Counted from the first letter of the stretch, positions 8,925 through 17,688 are shown. The stretch is 64,000 nucleotides of DNA from Leptolyngbya ohadii IS1 (GCF_002215035.1 NZ_NKFP01000006.1:3749080-3813079), one strand, 5' to 3'. Notes: generated by a model not told the origin, from the sequence alone. Translations and numbers: made by a program.

Positions 8925-9401
8925 ATGCTTCCGTCCTGGCTGGTCATTGGAGGAGTAACCCTGGTCGTGGCATTCATTGGGGGTAGTTTGAACCCACCCG
9001 GAGGCATTCAGTGGTTCAGGCGGCTGCGACGTCCCCGATGGCTGACCTTTGAGGCAGCAATTCCCTTTATTTGGACGACGGTTTTTCTCTGCGGCGCATG
9101 GTCTGCTTACATCGTGTGGCAAGCCGATCCGGGCAGTACCAGAACCTGGCTGTTCATGGGAGCTTATTTGCTGCTGGAAATCATTACCCTGGCGTACAAC
9201 CCGATCATGGAGCTGCGGCGCAGCCTTGTAACAGGTACGGTGATCGGCGCAACGGGCTTCTTCTGGGCGATCGTCCTGACTCTGCTGGTTCGCCCCATTT
9301 CTGGCTGGGCTGCCCTGCTGCTGATTCCTTATTTACTCTGGAGTCCGATCGGCACTTATACGACCTGGGCAATGGCGCAGTTGAATCCGGCGGATGCCTG
9401 A
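8925..9401 (+). CDS. TspO/MBR-family membrane protein
   Basis: I start at the internal ATG at 8925 (MLPSWLVIGGVT) because AAGGAAA sits just upstream; a longer reading from 8859 adds an atypical polar leader. The 158-residue product has five hydrophobic segments. Motifs RRPRWLTFEAAIPFIWTTVF and PYLLWSPIGTYTTWAM with a late N-P pair fit the TspO/translocator protein family as represented in cyanobacteria. TspO proteins bind tetrapyrroles and are linked to stress or pigment turnover. The location beside the phycocyanin operon is suggestive but not evidence of joint function. The family call is fairly sure, the substrate unknown. Confidence 0.72.
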   Translation: MLPSWLVIGGVTLVVAFIGGSLNPPGGIQWFRRLRRPRWLTFEAAIPFIWTTVFLCGAWSAYIVWQADPGSTRTWLFMGAYLLLEIITLAYNPIMELRRSLVTGTVIGATGFFWAIVLTLLVRPISGWAALLLIPYLLWSPIGTYTTWAMAQLNPADA

Positions 9402-9533
9402 GGCTGGCGAACTTAAAGCCATTCAAAAAGTGAACAGCTATACTGGTCATCGCAGCTCGATTGATGCAAGATTAATGCGAGTTGTGCTTGCAGTTTTTAA
9501 CCGCCCGAAGGCGAGTCAATAAGGTGAGTCAAT

Positions 9534-10028
9534 ATGGTTTGTTCTCTGTTTCGTCTGCGGAGGGGCGTCTGGCAAACTTCAACGATCGCGGCGCTTGCGT
9601 TCCTGGTCGTTGGCTGTAGCGAAGGCAAAGTTTCGCAGTGTAATCAGCTGATCGGTGTGGCAAATCAGGCAGTGACTCAGGTGCAGTCCGTGACCCAGAG
9701 CGCAAATCCGGCTCCTGGCGCGCCCGGTACTTCAAACGCGAATAACGCAAATAATATTGAGGCGATGACGCGGATTGCTACGGCTGCTGACCAGGCAAGA
9801 ACAGAAATGGAAGGGTTGCAGTTTAGCGACGAGAGACTAACCCAGTTTCAGTCCCGCTTTGTTGCCATGTACACCGAGATTGGAAATGCGACTCGCGCTC
9901 TGGTTTCTAGTGCCCAAGCTAGTAATTCCCAGGGGGCACAGCAGGCATTTGACCAGTTAAAAACCGCTACAGAAAAAGAGGCACCGCTCGTTACAGAAGT
10001 GAATCAGTACTGTGCCAATCCCCAGTAG
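9534..10028 (+). CDS. Small predicted lipoprotein
   Basis: The 164-residue protein has a basic start (MVCSLFRLRRG), a hydrophobic stretch and a lipobox LVVGC at about residues 24-28, so it is probably a lipoprotein anchored at a membrane. The mature part is polar and helical, with an Asn/Ala-rich linker (about residues 58-75) and two further cysteines (one near residue 36, one near the C-terminus) that may pair. No catalytic motif is seen. It stands alone between the TspO-like gene and the convergent dipeptidase gene. I do not recognise a function. Confidence 0.65.
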   Translation: MVCSLFRLRRGVWQTSTIAALAFLVVGCSEGKVSQCNQLIGVANQAVTQVQSVTQSANPAPGAPGTSNANNANNIEAMTRIATAADQARTEMEGLQFSDERLTQFQSRFVAMYTEIGNATRALVSSAQASNSQGAQQAFDQLKTATEKEAPLVTEVNQYCANPQ

Positions 10029-10036
10029 TTGATAGC

Positions 10037-10855
10037 CTATATTCCTCCATAGCGAGCAATCCCCGATCGCCCTGGATGGGCTTGAGCCATTTGCCACGCC
10101 CAGAGCTGATCGCCCCAGGAAAAGTGCCACCATTCGTTTGGGTGCTGAAGGAATCCGGCGGAGGTCATTGCCTGGCGAAGAAGCTGGCGATTTTGGTGAA
10201 AGCGATCGGCTTGTGCTTCAGTCATTCCAGGATTCTGGATTTTCCAGACGGATATATCGGCAAAATGATTGGGGTAGGAGCGGGGCGAAAGCTCATCGAT
10301 CGCCGAACCCATGTCCACCGTTTCGCCTGTTTCGTTGACCAGCGTGATATCGATCGCGGCTCCGGTGCTATGGGGAGGTGGAGTCGCCGGGTCAGGGCTG
10401 GGAACTGCCCAAAATTGATAGACCTCTTCCCACAGACTGGCTTGTTCGGTTTCAGTAAGCCGATCGACGGTCAAACTGCGCTCGGTCAGAAGGGTTTGGA
10501 ACGTATAGTCCACCATGAACTGCTGCACAGCGATCGGGCGATAGGCATCAAAAATTTGAATTCGCCAGCCGGGTTTCTGTTGGTGCAGAAAGTTCTGTGC
10601 CTGCTGAAGTCGTTCCAGGACACCCTGCCGCACAAAATAGGGGGATTTGTCGCCGTAGGGCGCACCCAGTTTCACGTAAGGATGGGGGTGTTCGAGGGCG
10701 AATCCTTGTGGAGAGTGGAGAGTGGAGAGTGGGGAGTGGGGAGTGGGGAGTGGGGAGTGGGGAGCAGGGGAGCAAGGGGTGGATTTGGGGGCGATCGGGA
10801 TGGGCAGTAGCGGTTCGCCGCACTCGTGGATGGGGATTTGCTGGTAGGGCTTCAT
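10037..10855 (-). CDS. VanX/DdpX-type D-alanyl-D-alanine dipeptidase with repeat-expanded N-terminus
   Basis: The protein has 272 residues. The catalytic core of peptidase family M15D is present: IQIFDAYRP, HSTGAAIDITLV (zinc His and Asp) and HPNEWWHFSWG (catalytic Glu and zinc His). Such enzymes cleave D-Ala-D-Ala; in non-resistant bacteria they serve in peptidoglycan recycling. Residues about 31-50 (APHSPLPTPHSPLSTLHSPQ) are encoded by a GGGGAGT heptanucleotide tandem repeat at 10709-10763 and are probably a non-essential insertion. The start overlaps the stop of the upstream gene by 4 bp (ATGA), so the two are co-translated. No van regulatory genes are present. Confidence 0.85.
   Translation of the reverse strand: MKPYQQIPIHECGEPLLPIPIAPKSTPCSPAPHSPLPTPHSPLSTLHSPQGFALEHPHPYVKLGAPYGDKSPYFVRQGVLERLQQAQNFLHQQKPGWRIQIFDAYRPIAVQQFMVDYTFQTLLTERSLTVDRLTETEQASLWEEVYQFWAVPSPDPATPPPHSTGAAIDITLVNETGETVDMGSAIDELSPRSYPNHFADISVWKIQNPGMTEAQADRFHQNRQLLRQAMTSAGFLQHPNEWWHFSWGDQLWAWQMAQAHPGRSGIARYGGI
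10709..10763. repeat. Heptanucleotide tandem repeat (GGAGAGT/GGGGAGT) inside the dipeptidase gene
   Basis: About eight 7-base units lie in tandem: roughly three GGAGAGT, then five GGGGAGT. This is the common filamentous-cyanobacterial short tandem repeat type, here inside a reading frame. Seven-base units shift frame with each copy; the current number keeps the dipeptidase frame open. Confidence 0.8.
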
Positions 10856-12588
10856 GGCGATCTCGTAGGACTGTGGGCATGAGTGCCCGGTTGATGGTAG
10901 AGGGTTAGCTTTCCGGCACGATGGGCGATCGGCAGATCCAGCGGCAGGGATGACGGCGTGAGGAAATAGTCGGCGCTGTACTGCTGCATCAAAGCTTCTA
11001 CCTGCTGAGGGGTGAGGCGATTATACCCGTCCGTCAGGGCTTGCATAATGCCAGTGCGGATTTTGTCCAGGCGGTAATCTGCGGGAATTGGGAAAACTCC
11101 ACCGCTTAGATCGCGCAGACGACGATACCACTCCACAATGCTGGCGTTGTTCTGCGGCATCAGCTTAAATTTGGCGATTGTTCCCCGTTCGCTTAGCCAG
11201 GTAAACTCATTCAGCTCCACCGGAGGGGTAATCACCACGGTCTCTTGGGGGGTGTAATTCTTGAGCCAGGTCGCGATCGCCTGCACATCGGGGTCAGTAT
11301 TGGGGAAATTCTTCAGCGCCGCCAGCTGTTGCTGAAACACTACCAGTTGCAGGCTCATGAGAACCACTATCCCGGCAATACAAGTCATTTTGATCCAGGG
11401 CAGAACTTTGGCAGATGCCCCCTGCTGCACAGCACAGGAAACCAGCAGCGTGGTATTCAGCGGCAGCATGACATCCCCAACTCGCGCCCAGTAGAGCTGT
11501 AGCAGAGTGCCCTGACTATCGAACCAGGCGATCGGGACACTTAGCACAAAGGGAACCAGCGCCATCAGAGTGAATTCAAACAGCGTTTTCTGCGCCAGAA
11601 ATTGCTCCGCCTGAAACGAGGGAAGCGAAACGCGGACTAATCTTTGCGACGAGTCGGTTTGCCTGAGAAAGCGCCGCCGCAAAAACAAAATGCTTCCGAT
11701 CAACAGCCCCATGTAAACGACAAATCCTGCTATCCAGATGGGATTCCACGACAGGGGATTGAGGTGATGAGACAGCCGCACAAAGACATAGAGCAGGGAA
11801 GAACTCACCTCCGTTTCGAGCCGGGGGGACAGGAGCTGACGCAGAATTGCATTAATTGCCGCCGCACTGCTGACCAGATAAATCAGCAATCCCTGAAGCC
11901 ACTGGAATCGGCTCAGCCTAACTTGCTGCCGCCGCCAGACGCCCCACATAAACACCGCTAACGAAGTCCAGCCGCCCACCAGCACATGAAACGAGGTCGC
12001 CAGCCCCAGGCAAAATGCCACCCAGCGATAGCGCCCGTACAGCAGCGCCGCAATCCCCAGCATCACAAACCCGTAGGCAACCGCTTTTGACTCCAGGGCA
12101 TCTACAATCCACTCCCGCGCGATCAGTCCCCGTCCGCCGTTGATGTACAGCATCCAGGCAACCGCAGGCAAAAATAGCGGCAGCGACAGCCCTAACCGAC
12201 GCTGGATCAGCACCAGCCCTGTGGCAACCAGCCCGTAGCAGGTCAACCGTCCCACGATCGAGGCTGCCAAAAATCCCCAGGCTTCGATCATTCGCCCCGC
12301 CCAGATTTGAAACAAAAATCGGTAGGGCGCAGGCTGATTCAGATACCAGTCACTTGGCACCCAGTCGGGGTTTACAAACTGACGTGCCAGGGGCAGCAGA
12401 TCCAGTTCGTTGATTTCGCCCATATTGCCGTTGAGCAAAAACCGCAAACTGATCATAACCACGACGATCGCGATCGAATAGCCTATCCATTTGCGATCGG
12501 GTAAACCAAAGCGAAGTTTCAAAGGAGCGTTCAAAGCAGCACCGAAAATAACTGACTTAGATAACTGACTTAGATTAATATGCATCAA
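10852..12588 (-). CDS. Large polytopic membrane protein with extracytoplasmic C-terminal domain
   Basis: The 578-residue protein has about ten hydrophobic segments between residues 35 and 430. A soluble C-terminal domain (about 435-578) follows, containing IATWLKNYTPQETVVITPP and QQYSADYFLTPSS. The layout resembles GT-C type membrane glycosyltransferase-like proteins, with short motifs such as REWIVDALESKAVAYG in an early loop. I cannot identify a catalytic Asp motif with certainty. It is translationally coupled to the dipeptidase downstream. Function unknown; an envelope role is plausible from topology and partner. Confidence 0.7.
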   Translation of the reverse strand: MMHINLSQLSKSVIFGAALNAPLKLRFGLPDRKWIGYSIAIVVVMISLRFLLNGNMGEINELDLLPLARQFVNPDWVPSDWYLNQPAPYRFLFQIWAGRMIEAWGFLAASIVGRLTCYGLVATGLVLIQRRLGLSLPLFLPAVAWMLYINGGRGLIAREWIVDALESKAVAYGFVMLGIAALLYGRYRWVAFCLGLATSFHVLVGGWTSLAVFMWGVWRRQQVRLSRFQWLQGLLIYLVSSAAAINAILRQLLSPRLETEVSSSLLYVFVRLSHHLNPLSWNPIWIAGFVVYMGLLIGSILFLRRRFLRQTDSSQRLVRVSLPSFQAEQFLAQKTLFEFTLMALVPFVLSVPIAWFDSQGTLLQLYWARVGDVMLPLNTTLLVSCAVQQGASAKVLPWIKMTCIAGIVVLMSLQLVVFQQQLAALKNFPNTDPDVQAIATWLKNYTPQETVVITPPVELNEFTWLSERGTIAKFKLMPQNNASIVEWYRRLRDLSGGVFPIPADYRLDKIRTGIMQALTDGYNRLTPQQVEALMQQYSADYFLTPSSLPLDLPIAHRAGKLTLYHQPGTHAHSPTRSP

Positions 12589-12771
12589 CTAATATGCAAC
12601 GCCCCTAAACCTCCATCTCAGCCCTCTGGGGTAGACCTGGAACAGAGGAATGTGTAGGACATCCCGTGCGAGTCCCGCAATTTCACGCAGCCAGACCGCT
12701 AAAACAGCCTGTTACAGTAAACCTGAGTTCAATATGCTCAGTCTCAGTGATCGGCTTGAGTCCGCTATCCG

Positions 12772-12809
12772 AATCACCCGCCCTAAATCACCCGCCCTAA
12801 ATCACCCGC
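12772..12809. repeat. AATCACCCGCCCT tandem repeat upstream of the response regulator
   Basis: Three near-identical 13-base units (AATCACCCGCCCT) lie in a row shortly before the response regulator gene. They contain no recognisable promoter and may have displaced the upstream region. Confidence 0.55.
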
Positions 12810-12843
12810 CTGATTCTATTTGCATCGCGTTCTAACCAGCCTC

Positions 12844-13785
12844 ATGACTAGTCTTCTGCCCAGTCCTATGACCAGCCTCATCTCTGCCGATGCCGAGCAA
12901 ACCCTCCTGAGTTTGAAGCAGTCCAGGAAACCCCGAATGCTGGTGGTGGATGATGAACCCGACAATCTGGATCTGCTATACCGTACCTTTCGGCGCGAGT
13001 TTGAGGTGCTGCGGGCAGAAAGCGGAGTTGCAGCGCTCGAAGTTTTAGCCGCGCAGGGCGAAGTGGCGGTCATTATTTCCGACCAGCGAATGCCCGAAAT
13101 GAAGGGAACAGAGTTCCTCAGCCGCACCACACCCCAATTCCCCGATACGATGCGGATTATTCTCACGGGCTTCACGGACATTGAGGATCTGGTGGAAGCC
13201 ATCAACTCCGGGCAGGTTTACCGCTACATCACCAAACCTTGGGAGCCGGAAGAGTTGAAACAGGTCGTCTATCGAGCAACCGAGGCATACGAGCAGCAGA
13301 AACAGCGAACTGAAGCATTTCAGTGGGCACAGTCCCAAACTGCCCTCCTGAATCAGATTGCGCTGATCGGACAGGCTGCTTCGCCGGAAAACTATCTTCA
13401 GCAGGTTGCCATGGTCTGCGGTCAAGCCCTGCTCGCCGATCGCTGTATTTTGCAAAAAGTAACGGACAAAACGCTAGATGCCGCCGGAACCTATCACTCC
13501 ACGACCCTGGACAGGACGATCGCTCAGGACAGTCTAGTAGATGATGGGCTGGTTCAAAAGGCGATCGAGACTCAAATGATTCAGCTCACCTACGATCCGT
13601 CGGCAAAGCTACCGCTGCACCTGGTCATTCCGGTTTTTCCTAAGGAGCGAGTCTCGAACGATGTGCTGGCGGTTCTTTCGCTCCAGTGGCAGCAGTCCTA
13701 TCCGCTGCAAATTCATCACCTGAACCTGCTGGAGGCAGTTGCCATGCTAATTGGGATTATTCTCAGCTGCAAGTCAACCTATTAG
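12844..13785 (+). CDS. Response regulator with receiver and GAF-like output region
   Basis: The receiver domain begins near RMLVVDDEPDNLDLLY. It has the phospho-acceptor Asp in IISDQRMPEMKG and the conserved Lys in YITKPWEPEEL. After a helix linker (about 125-165) comes a region (QTALLNQIALIGQAASPENYLQQ to the end) resembling a single GAF domain. It contains no kinase, DNA-binding or GGDEF motif. The start is uncertain: TTG at 12820, ATG at 12844 and ATG at 12868 are in frame and none has a strong Shine-Dalgarno. The next gene, menG, begins about 110 bp downstream and is probably independent. Partner kinase unknown. Confidence 0.82.
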   Translation: MTSLLPSPMTSLISADAEQTLLSLKQSRKPRMLVVDDEPDNLDLLYRTFRREFEVLRAESGVAALEVLAAQGEVAVIISDQRMPEMKGTEFLSRTTPQFPDTMRIILTGFTDIEDLVEAINSGQVYRYITKPWEPEELKQVVYRATEAYEQQKQRTEAFQWAQSQTALLNQIALIGQAASPENYLQQVAMVCGQALLADRCILQKVTDKTLDAAGTYHSTTLDRTIAQDSLVDDGLVQKAIETQMIQLTYDPSAKLPLHLVIPVFPKERVSNDVLAVLSLQWQQSYPLQIHHLNLLEAVAMLIGIILSCKSTY

Positions 13786-13894
13786 GAGTGCTTCGGTTTT
13801 CCCCCGTAGAAAGTAGGGTTTCTCGGTTGCCACTCACCGCACTTGCAGCCAATATTCCTGTGTAGGATCGAGGTGTTGTTATTTTTGTACCGCA

Positions 13895-14599
13895 GTGACT
13901 TCGCCGCCCCCCGCTCAGGATATCCGTGCCCTTTTCGATCGCATTGCCCCGGCATACGACCAGCTTAACGACTGGCTGAGTTTAGGGCTGCACCGCGTCT
14001 GGAAACAGATGACCGTGAAATGGAGCGATGCCCGTCCCGGCAATACAGCACTGGATGTCTGCTGCGGTAGCGGGGATCTGGCTCGACTGCTCTCCCGGCA
14101 GGTGGGGCATAGCGGAAAAGTTTACGGCGCTGATTTTGCCTGTGCCCAGCTCGACGTTGCCCGCCAGAAAACCCTTCCCTCTCACCACAATGCCCCGATC
14201 GTCTGGCAGGAAGGAGACGCCCTCGATTTGCCCTTCCCCGCTGAAATGTTTGACGCCGCAACGATGGGCTACGGACTGCGAAACGTCACTGATATCTCCA
14301 AAAGTTTCAGCGAACTCCACCGAGTCCTGAAACCGGGAGCCAAAGTCGCCATCCTGGACTTCCATCGTGCCAGCAGCCCCCTGATGCGAACCTTCCAGCA
14401 GTGGTATCTCGATCAGCTCGTGGTTCCTGCCGCCGCTCAGTTTGGTCTACGGGACGAATACGCCTACATTAACCCCAGCCTCGATCGCTTCCCCATCGGC
14501 TCCGAACAGGTGACTCTTGCAAAGTCCGCCGGATTCCGCCAAGCCACCCACTACCCGATCGCCAGCGGCATGATGGGCGTCCTCGTCGCCACCAAATAA
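13895..14599 (+). CDS. menG: Demethylphylloquinone/demethylmenaquinone methyltransferase (MenG/UbiE family)
   Basis: The 234-residue protein starts at GTG. Class I SAM methyltransferase motifs are intact: LDVCCGSGDLARLL, EGDALDLPFP and GYGLRNVTDISKSFSELHRVLKPGA. The start ALFDRIAPAYDQLNDWLSLG and the end ASGMMGVLVATK are typical of MenG. In cyanobacteria it methylates the precursor of phylloquinone, the photosystem I secondary acceptor, on the naphthoquinone ring. Its stop codon (14597-14599) lies directly before the conserved coding of the following DUF445 gene. Confidence 0.92.
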   Translation: MTSPPPAQDIRALFDRIAPAYDQLNDWLSLGLHRVWKQMTVKWSDARPGNTALDVCCGSGDLARLLSRQVGHSGKVYGADFACAQLDVARQKTLPSHHNAPIVWQEGDALDLPFPAEMFDAATMGYGLRNVTDISKSFSELHRVLKPGAKVAILDFHRASSPLMRTFQQWYLDQLVVPAAAQFGLRDEYAYINPSLDRFPIGSEQVTLAKSAGFRQATHYPIASGMMGVLVATK

Positions 14600-14641
14600 C
14601 CTCCCCGCTGGACCCTCGCTGCTCCCCCGATCGTCGGTGGT

Positions 14642-15820
14642 GTGATTGGTTACTTCACAAACGATCTGGCGATCAAAATGCTGTTTCGTCCCTACAAAGC
14701 GATTTATCTTGGAGGACGCAAGCTGCCATTTACGCCGGGTCTGATTCCCAGCAACCAGGAGCGGATGGCAAAGCGGGTGTCGGATACGATCATGGGGTCA
14801 CTGCTGACGCCGGAGGAACTGCAAAACCTGGCGCGAAAACTCCTGGAAACCGAGCGGATTCAGGCGGCGATCGAGTGGTTGCTCAATCTGGCACTAGATC
14901 AGGTACAGGGCAGAAATCAGGAGAAGGCGGCGTCGGTCGTTGCCAACATTCTGCATGATCTGGTCGGGCAGTCTTTACCCAGGGTGATCAAGGTTCTGGC
15001 ACGCCGGGAAGATTTTCTAGAGGCACAGTTAAACCAGCTTTTCGATCAGGTTTTGCTGGAACTCAGGCTTACAGAACCGCAGGCGGAGCAGGTAGCAGAC
15101 TGGATTTTGCAGTCCGTGATTCCGCCCGATGTACTGCGGCAAATCATTGTGGATTTCCTGACCGATCGCAATATCAAAGTGATCGACGAAGGCTTCCGGG
15201 AAAGGACGAGCGGCACCTATTGGGTGGTGGCAAACCTGTTTGGCGTGCGGAATGCCCTCACCCGTCTGCGAACCTACTGCCTGGACGAACGGGAAAGCAC
15301 CAATGTTCGCCTGGATGAGCTGATTCAATCCCTGGGGATACGCGATCGCTTCAAGGAACTGCTGCAAAATCTGTCGCTGCAAAATCTGCCCGTTACCACC
15401 GTGCGCCAGCTGCGGAAAACCATGCGGGACGAAATCCGGCTCTACCTTCAGGACAAAGGCTCGGATCTGCTGCAAGACATGAGCGATTCGATCGACTGGA
15501 ACGAGGTCGCTAATTTATTACTGAACCGTCTGCGAACCTCCGAGGCGGTTGCTAGCTCCCTGCATCCCATCAGCTATGAACTGGCGCTGGTGCTAGAACG
15601 CTATCTGGAAAAGGATCTGGAGTCGCTGGTTGCCCAGGCAATTCCGATTCTGAACATTGATCAGGTCATTATCAATCGCGTTAAGGCAACCTCCCCGGCG
15701 GATCTGGAAGGGGCAATTCAGGGCATTGTGAAAAGCGAGCTACAGGCGATCGTCAACCTGGGCGGAATTTTAGGGTTTGTGATCGGGCTGCTCCAGGTGG
15801 GCTTACTGCTGATGCGCTAG
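14642..15820 (+). CDS. DUF445 family membrane-associated protein, apparently lacking its normal start
   Basis: From GTG at 14642 the product has 392 residues: [36 protein letters not shown] and [15 protein letters not shown] at the N-terminus, and [18 protein letters not shown] at the end. All are typical of the cyanobacterial DUF445 family, which is membrane-bound and of unknown function. Conserved family sequence continues upstream in frame ([13 protein letters not shown]), up to the in-frame menG stop at 14597, with no ATG, GTG or TTG. So the first residues of the usual transmembrane segment may be lost or begun from a non-standard codon. It overlaps the convergent TetR gene stop by 4 bp. 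Confidence 0.82.
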   Translation: MIGYFTNDLAIKMLFRPYKAIYLGGRKLPFTPGLIPSNQERMAKRVSDTIMGSLLTPEELQNLARKLLETERIQAAIEWLLNLALDQVQGRNQEKAASVVANILHDLVGQSLPRVIKVLARREDFLEAQLNQLFDQVLLELRLTEPQAEQVADWILQSVIPPDVLRQIIVDFLTDRNIKVIDEGFRERTSGTYWVVANLFGVRNALTRLRTYCLDERESTNVRLDELIQSLGIRDRFKELLQNLSLQNLPVTTVRQLRKTMRDEIRLYLQDKGSDLLQDMSDSIDWNEVANLLLNRLRTSEAVASSLHPISYELALVLERYLEKDLESLVAQAIPILNIDQVIINRVKATSPADLEGAIQGIVKSELQAIVNLGGILGFVIGLLQVGLLLMR

Positions 15821-16473
15821 ATTCCGAAGGTTTTTAGATAGGCAGTAATCAGGACTTTTGTTTCTGCAATTACCGCCGATCGCTCCTGAGATTCACGGGA
15901 AAACGCCATCCAGAGCAGTTCGTTTGCGGCTTTAAAGACTATTGTGGCAATCAGCTGGCTGCGATCACGATCCAGTCCTGCATTTCGCTGAGCCAGAAAG
16001 TGAGCCAGTCCTTCCAGCATGAGCTGGTCATATTCGTTTGGGACACTGGCATCGGCAACGGTCATTTGATCGAGGAGCTGTCTGAGAACAGCACGATAGC
16101 CGGGATGATCGTCAGCAAATTGGGCAAAAGCATCAATCATGCGATCGACGTAGGTCGTTAGCTCTGCCTCGGCTAGCTCTGCATGAAGCTGCACGAACAT
16201 TTGATACTCCTGCGCGAAATAGCGGTTTGCCAGTGCCCGCACAATCGCCGCCTTATCGGGAAAAAACTGGTACAGTGACCCGATCGCAACACCCGCACGG
16301 CTGGCAATCTCCCTGGTTGTCGCCTGCTCGTACCCCGACTCGATAAACAGTTGCTCCGCCACATCAAGAATATGATGCACCCGCTCCTGGCTACGGGTTT
16401 GTTTGGGTTGCCGCCGCATGGCTGGAGCTTTTGCTGGGGTTTTGGTTGGGGCTTTTGGGCGATCGTTGACCAT
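15817..16473 (-). CDS. TetR family transcriptional regulator
   Basis: The protein has 218 residues. A basic N-terminus (residues 1-28, rich in Lys, Pro and Ala) precedes a TetR helix-turn-helix: [20 protein letters not shown], then [20 protein letters not shown]. The C-terminal ligand domain is generic. The gene is divergent from a Coq4-like gene. The gap contains two copies of a GAACATTGTTC-type palindrome inside a sigma-70-like promoter, which are its likely operators. The ligand is unknown. Confidence 0.9.
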   Translation of the reverse strand: MVNDRPKAPTKTPAKAPAMRRQPKQTRSQERVHHILDVAEQLFIESGYEQATTREIASRAGVAIGSLYQFFPDKAAIVRALANRYFAQEYQMFVQLHAELAEAELTTYVDRMIDAFAQFADDHPGYRAVLRQLLDQMTVADASVPNEYDQLMLEGLAHFLAQRNAGLDRDRSQLIATIVFKAANELLWMAFSRESQERSAVIAETKVLITAYLKTFGI

Positions 16474-16579
16474 CGTTGTCTGCTTCCTCGTTCGACTTCG
16501 GGAGATTTTGCTAAACGGCTACTCCAGCCTGGGGCTTAAGAGCACATCGCCTAAAGCATATCGCTTGAGAAAATATGGC

Positions 16580-16630
16580 TTGACAAAACATGAGCACTGT
16601 TCGTATTTTATAAACATGAACATTGTTCGT
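16580..16630 (+). promoter_or_regulatory. Promoter with two TetR-type operators before the Coq4-like gene
   Basis: TTGACA at 16580-16585 and TATTTT at 16604-16609 with 18 bases between them form a good promoter. ATGAGCACTGTTCGT (16590-16604) fills the spacer and ATGAACATTGTTCGT (16616-16630) lies just downstream, 26 bp away in the same orientation. The core GAACA-T-TGTTC is a perfect palindrome in the second copy and has one mismatch in the first. Placement fits repression by the divergent TetR protein. Sites are seen; binding is inferred. Confidence 0.7.
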
Positions 16631-16655
16631 ATTTACTTCAACCTGGAGATTTGCC

Positions 16656-17357
16656 ATGCAGTCAAGCCGTTCCTCTACCCATCTTCCCACTCCGTTTCCT
16701 AAAACCGTTCTCCAGCCCGTCCTTCAAACTGCGAGAGGGATCAAAGCATTTGTGACGCTTCTGTTTGATGAGAGCGGTAGCCTGGAACCCGTGTGGGAAT
16801 TAAGCAACAGCCTTCTAGATAGTCCGGCATTTCATTTGGCGATCGCCTCCCTGAAAACCATGCCAGAGGTTGCCGCAATTCTAACGGAGCGGTATATGAC
16901 CCCGCCCTATGATCTGGATGAACTGTTGCAGTGCCCTGAGGGTTCGCTGGGCTACGAGTACGCCAGCCAGATGAAACAGCACGGATTTAAGGCATTGGAG
17001 CCTGCGATCGCGATCGATTCGGACACGCACTACATTGAACACCGCTGGCAGAAAACCCACGATATCTGGCACGTCATTACCGGATTTGATGTCAGCGACA
17101 TCGGTGAAATTGGATTGCAGGCTTTCTATTTGGCACAGTTTCAGTTGCCCCTTTCCAGTTTGCTGATCGCCAATGCCCTGATTGCCTCAACGGTTTTGCA
17201 GCCCGAAAGTTTGAATCCTCTGCTGGATGCGATCGCGCAGGGCTACCAGATGGGGAAAGTCGCGCAGCCCTTAATTGGTCAAAAGTGGGAGACCGCCTGG
17301 GACAAACCCGTTACCCAGTGGCGCAAGCAGCTGAACGTGCAGCCTGTCGGAATTTGA
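16656..17357 (+). CDS. Coq4-like protein
   Basis: I start at the ATG at 16656 (MQSSRSSTHL), which has CTGGAG upstream; the reading from 16623 would overlap the operator. The product has about 233 residues. The Coq4 signature is recognisable: YIEHRWQKTHDIWHVITGFD, with the HDxxH metal-binding pair, followed by EIGLQAFYLAQ. Eukaryotic Coq4 acts in ubiquinone synthesis. Cyanobacteria make plastoquinone and phylloquinone instead, so the substrate here is open; a lipid or isoprenoid ligand is plausible. It is probably regulated by the divergent TetR. A small ORF follows 41 bp later. Confidence 0.78.
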   Translation: MQSSRSSTHLPTPFPKTVLQPVLQTARGIKAFVTLLFDESGSLEPVWELSNSLLDSPAFHLAIASLKTMPEVAAILTERYMTPPYDLDELLQCPEGSLGYEYASQMKQHGFKALEPAIAIDSDTHYIEHRWQKTHDIWHVITGFDVSDIGEIGLQAFYLAQFQLPLSSLLIANALIASTVLQPESLNPLLDAIAQGYQMGKVAQPLIGQKWETAWDKPVTQWRKQLNVQPVGI

Positions 17358-17398
17358 TCTGGCTGAAGCTGATCTGGCTAAATCAAATTTGACTCAAA

Positions 17399-17602
17399 AT
17401 GTTCTGCAAGCTCTTCTGGCAATTCATGCGCCGCACCTATCCCTGGATTCCGCTTGCAATTGTCCTCTGGCGGGCTGCTGGTGCAACGGGTCGCGATCGT
17501 CTGCGGGCACAGATCAAATTCTGGAAACTTTACAGCCGCATTGACTTTGCAGGTTTATTGGCGATCGCAATGGAGTTGATTCAGCCCGAATTCTGGGTTT
17601 GA
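17399..17602 (+). CDS. Small hypothetical protein downstream of the Coq4-like gene
   Basis: The 67-residue product is rich in aromatic and basic residues (RRTYPWIPLAIVLWRAAGAT) with one moderately hydrophobic stretch, so it may be membrane-associated. It lies 41 bp after the Coq4-like gene on the same strand and could be the last gene of the TetR-controlled unit. There is no clear Shine-Dalgarno and I do not recognise a family. Amino acid use looks protein-like, but the call is tentative. Confidence 0.45.
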   Translation: MFCKLFWQFMRRTYPWIPLAIVLWRAAGATGRDRLRAQIKFWKLYSRIDFAGLLAIAMELIQPEFWV

Positions 17603-17688
17603 GGTGCTGCGGATTTGAGATTCCACTCATGTCTCGCTGATATCCAGTAAGCACCCGATTAATGCCCATAATGCCTACAAAATAATGG

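Noticed and set aside
10076-10810. Plus-strand frame of 244 codons
   Set aside because: It is antisense to the dipeptidase and ends in the GGGGAGT repeat; composition is not protein-like.
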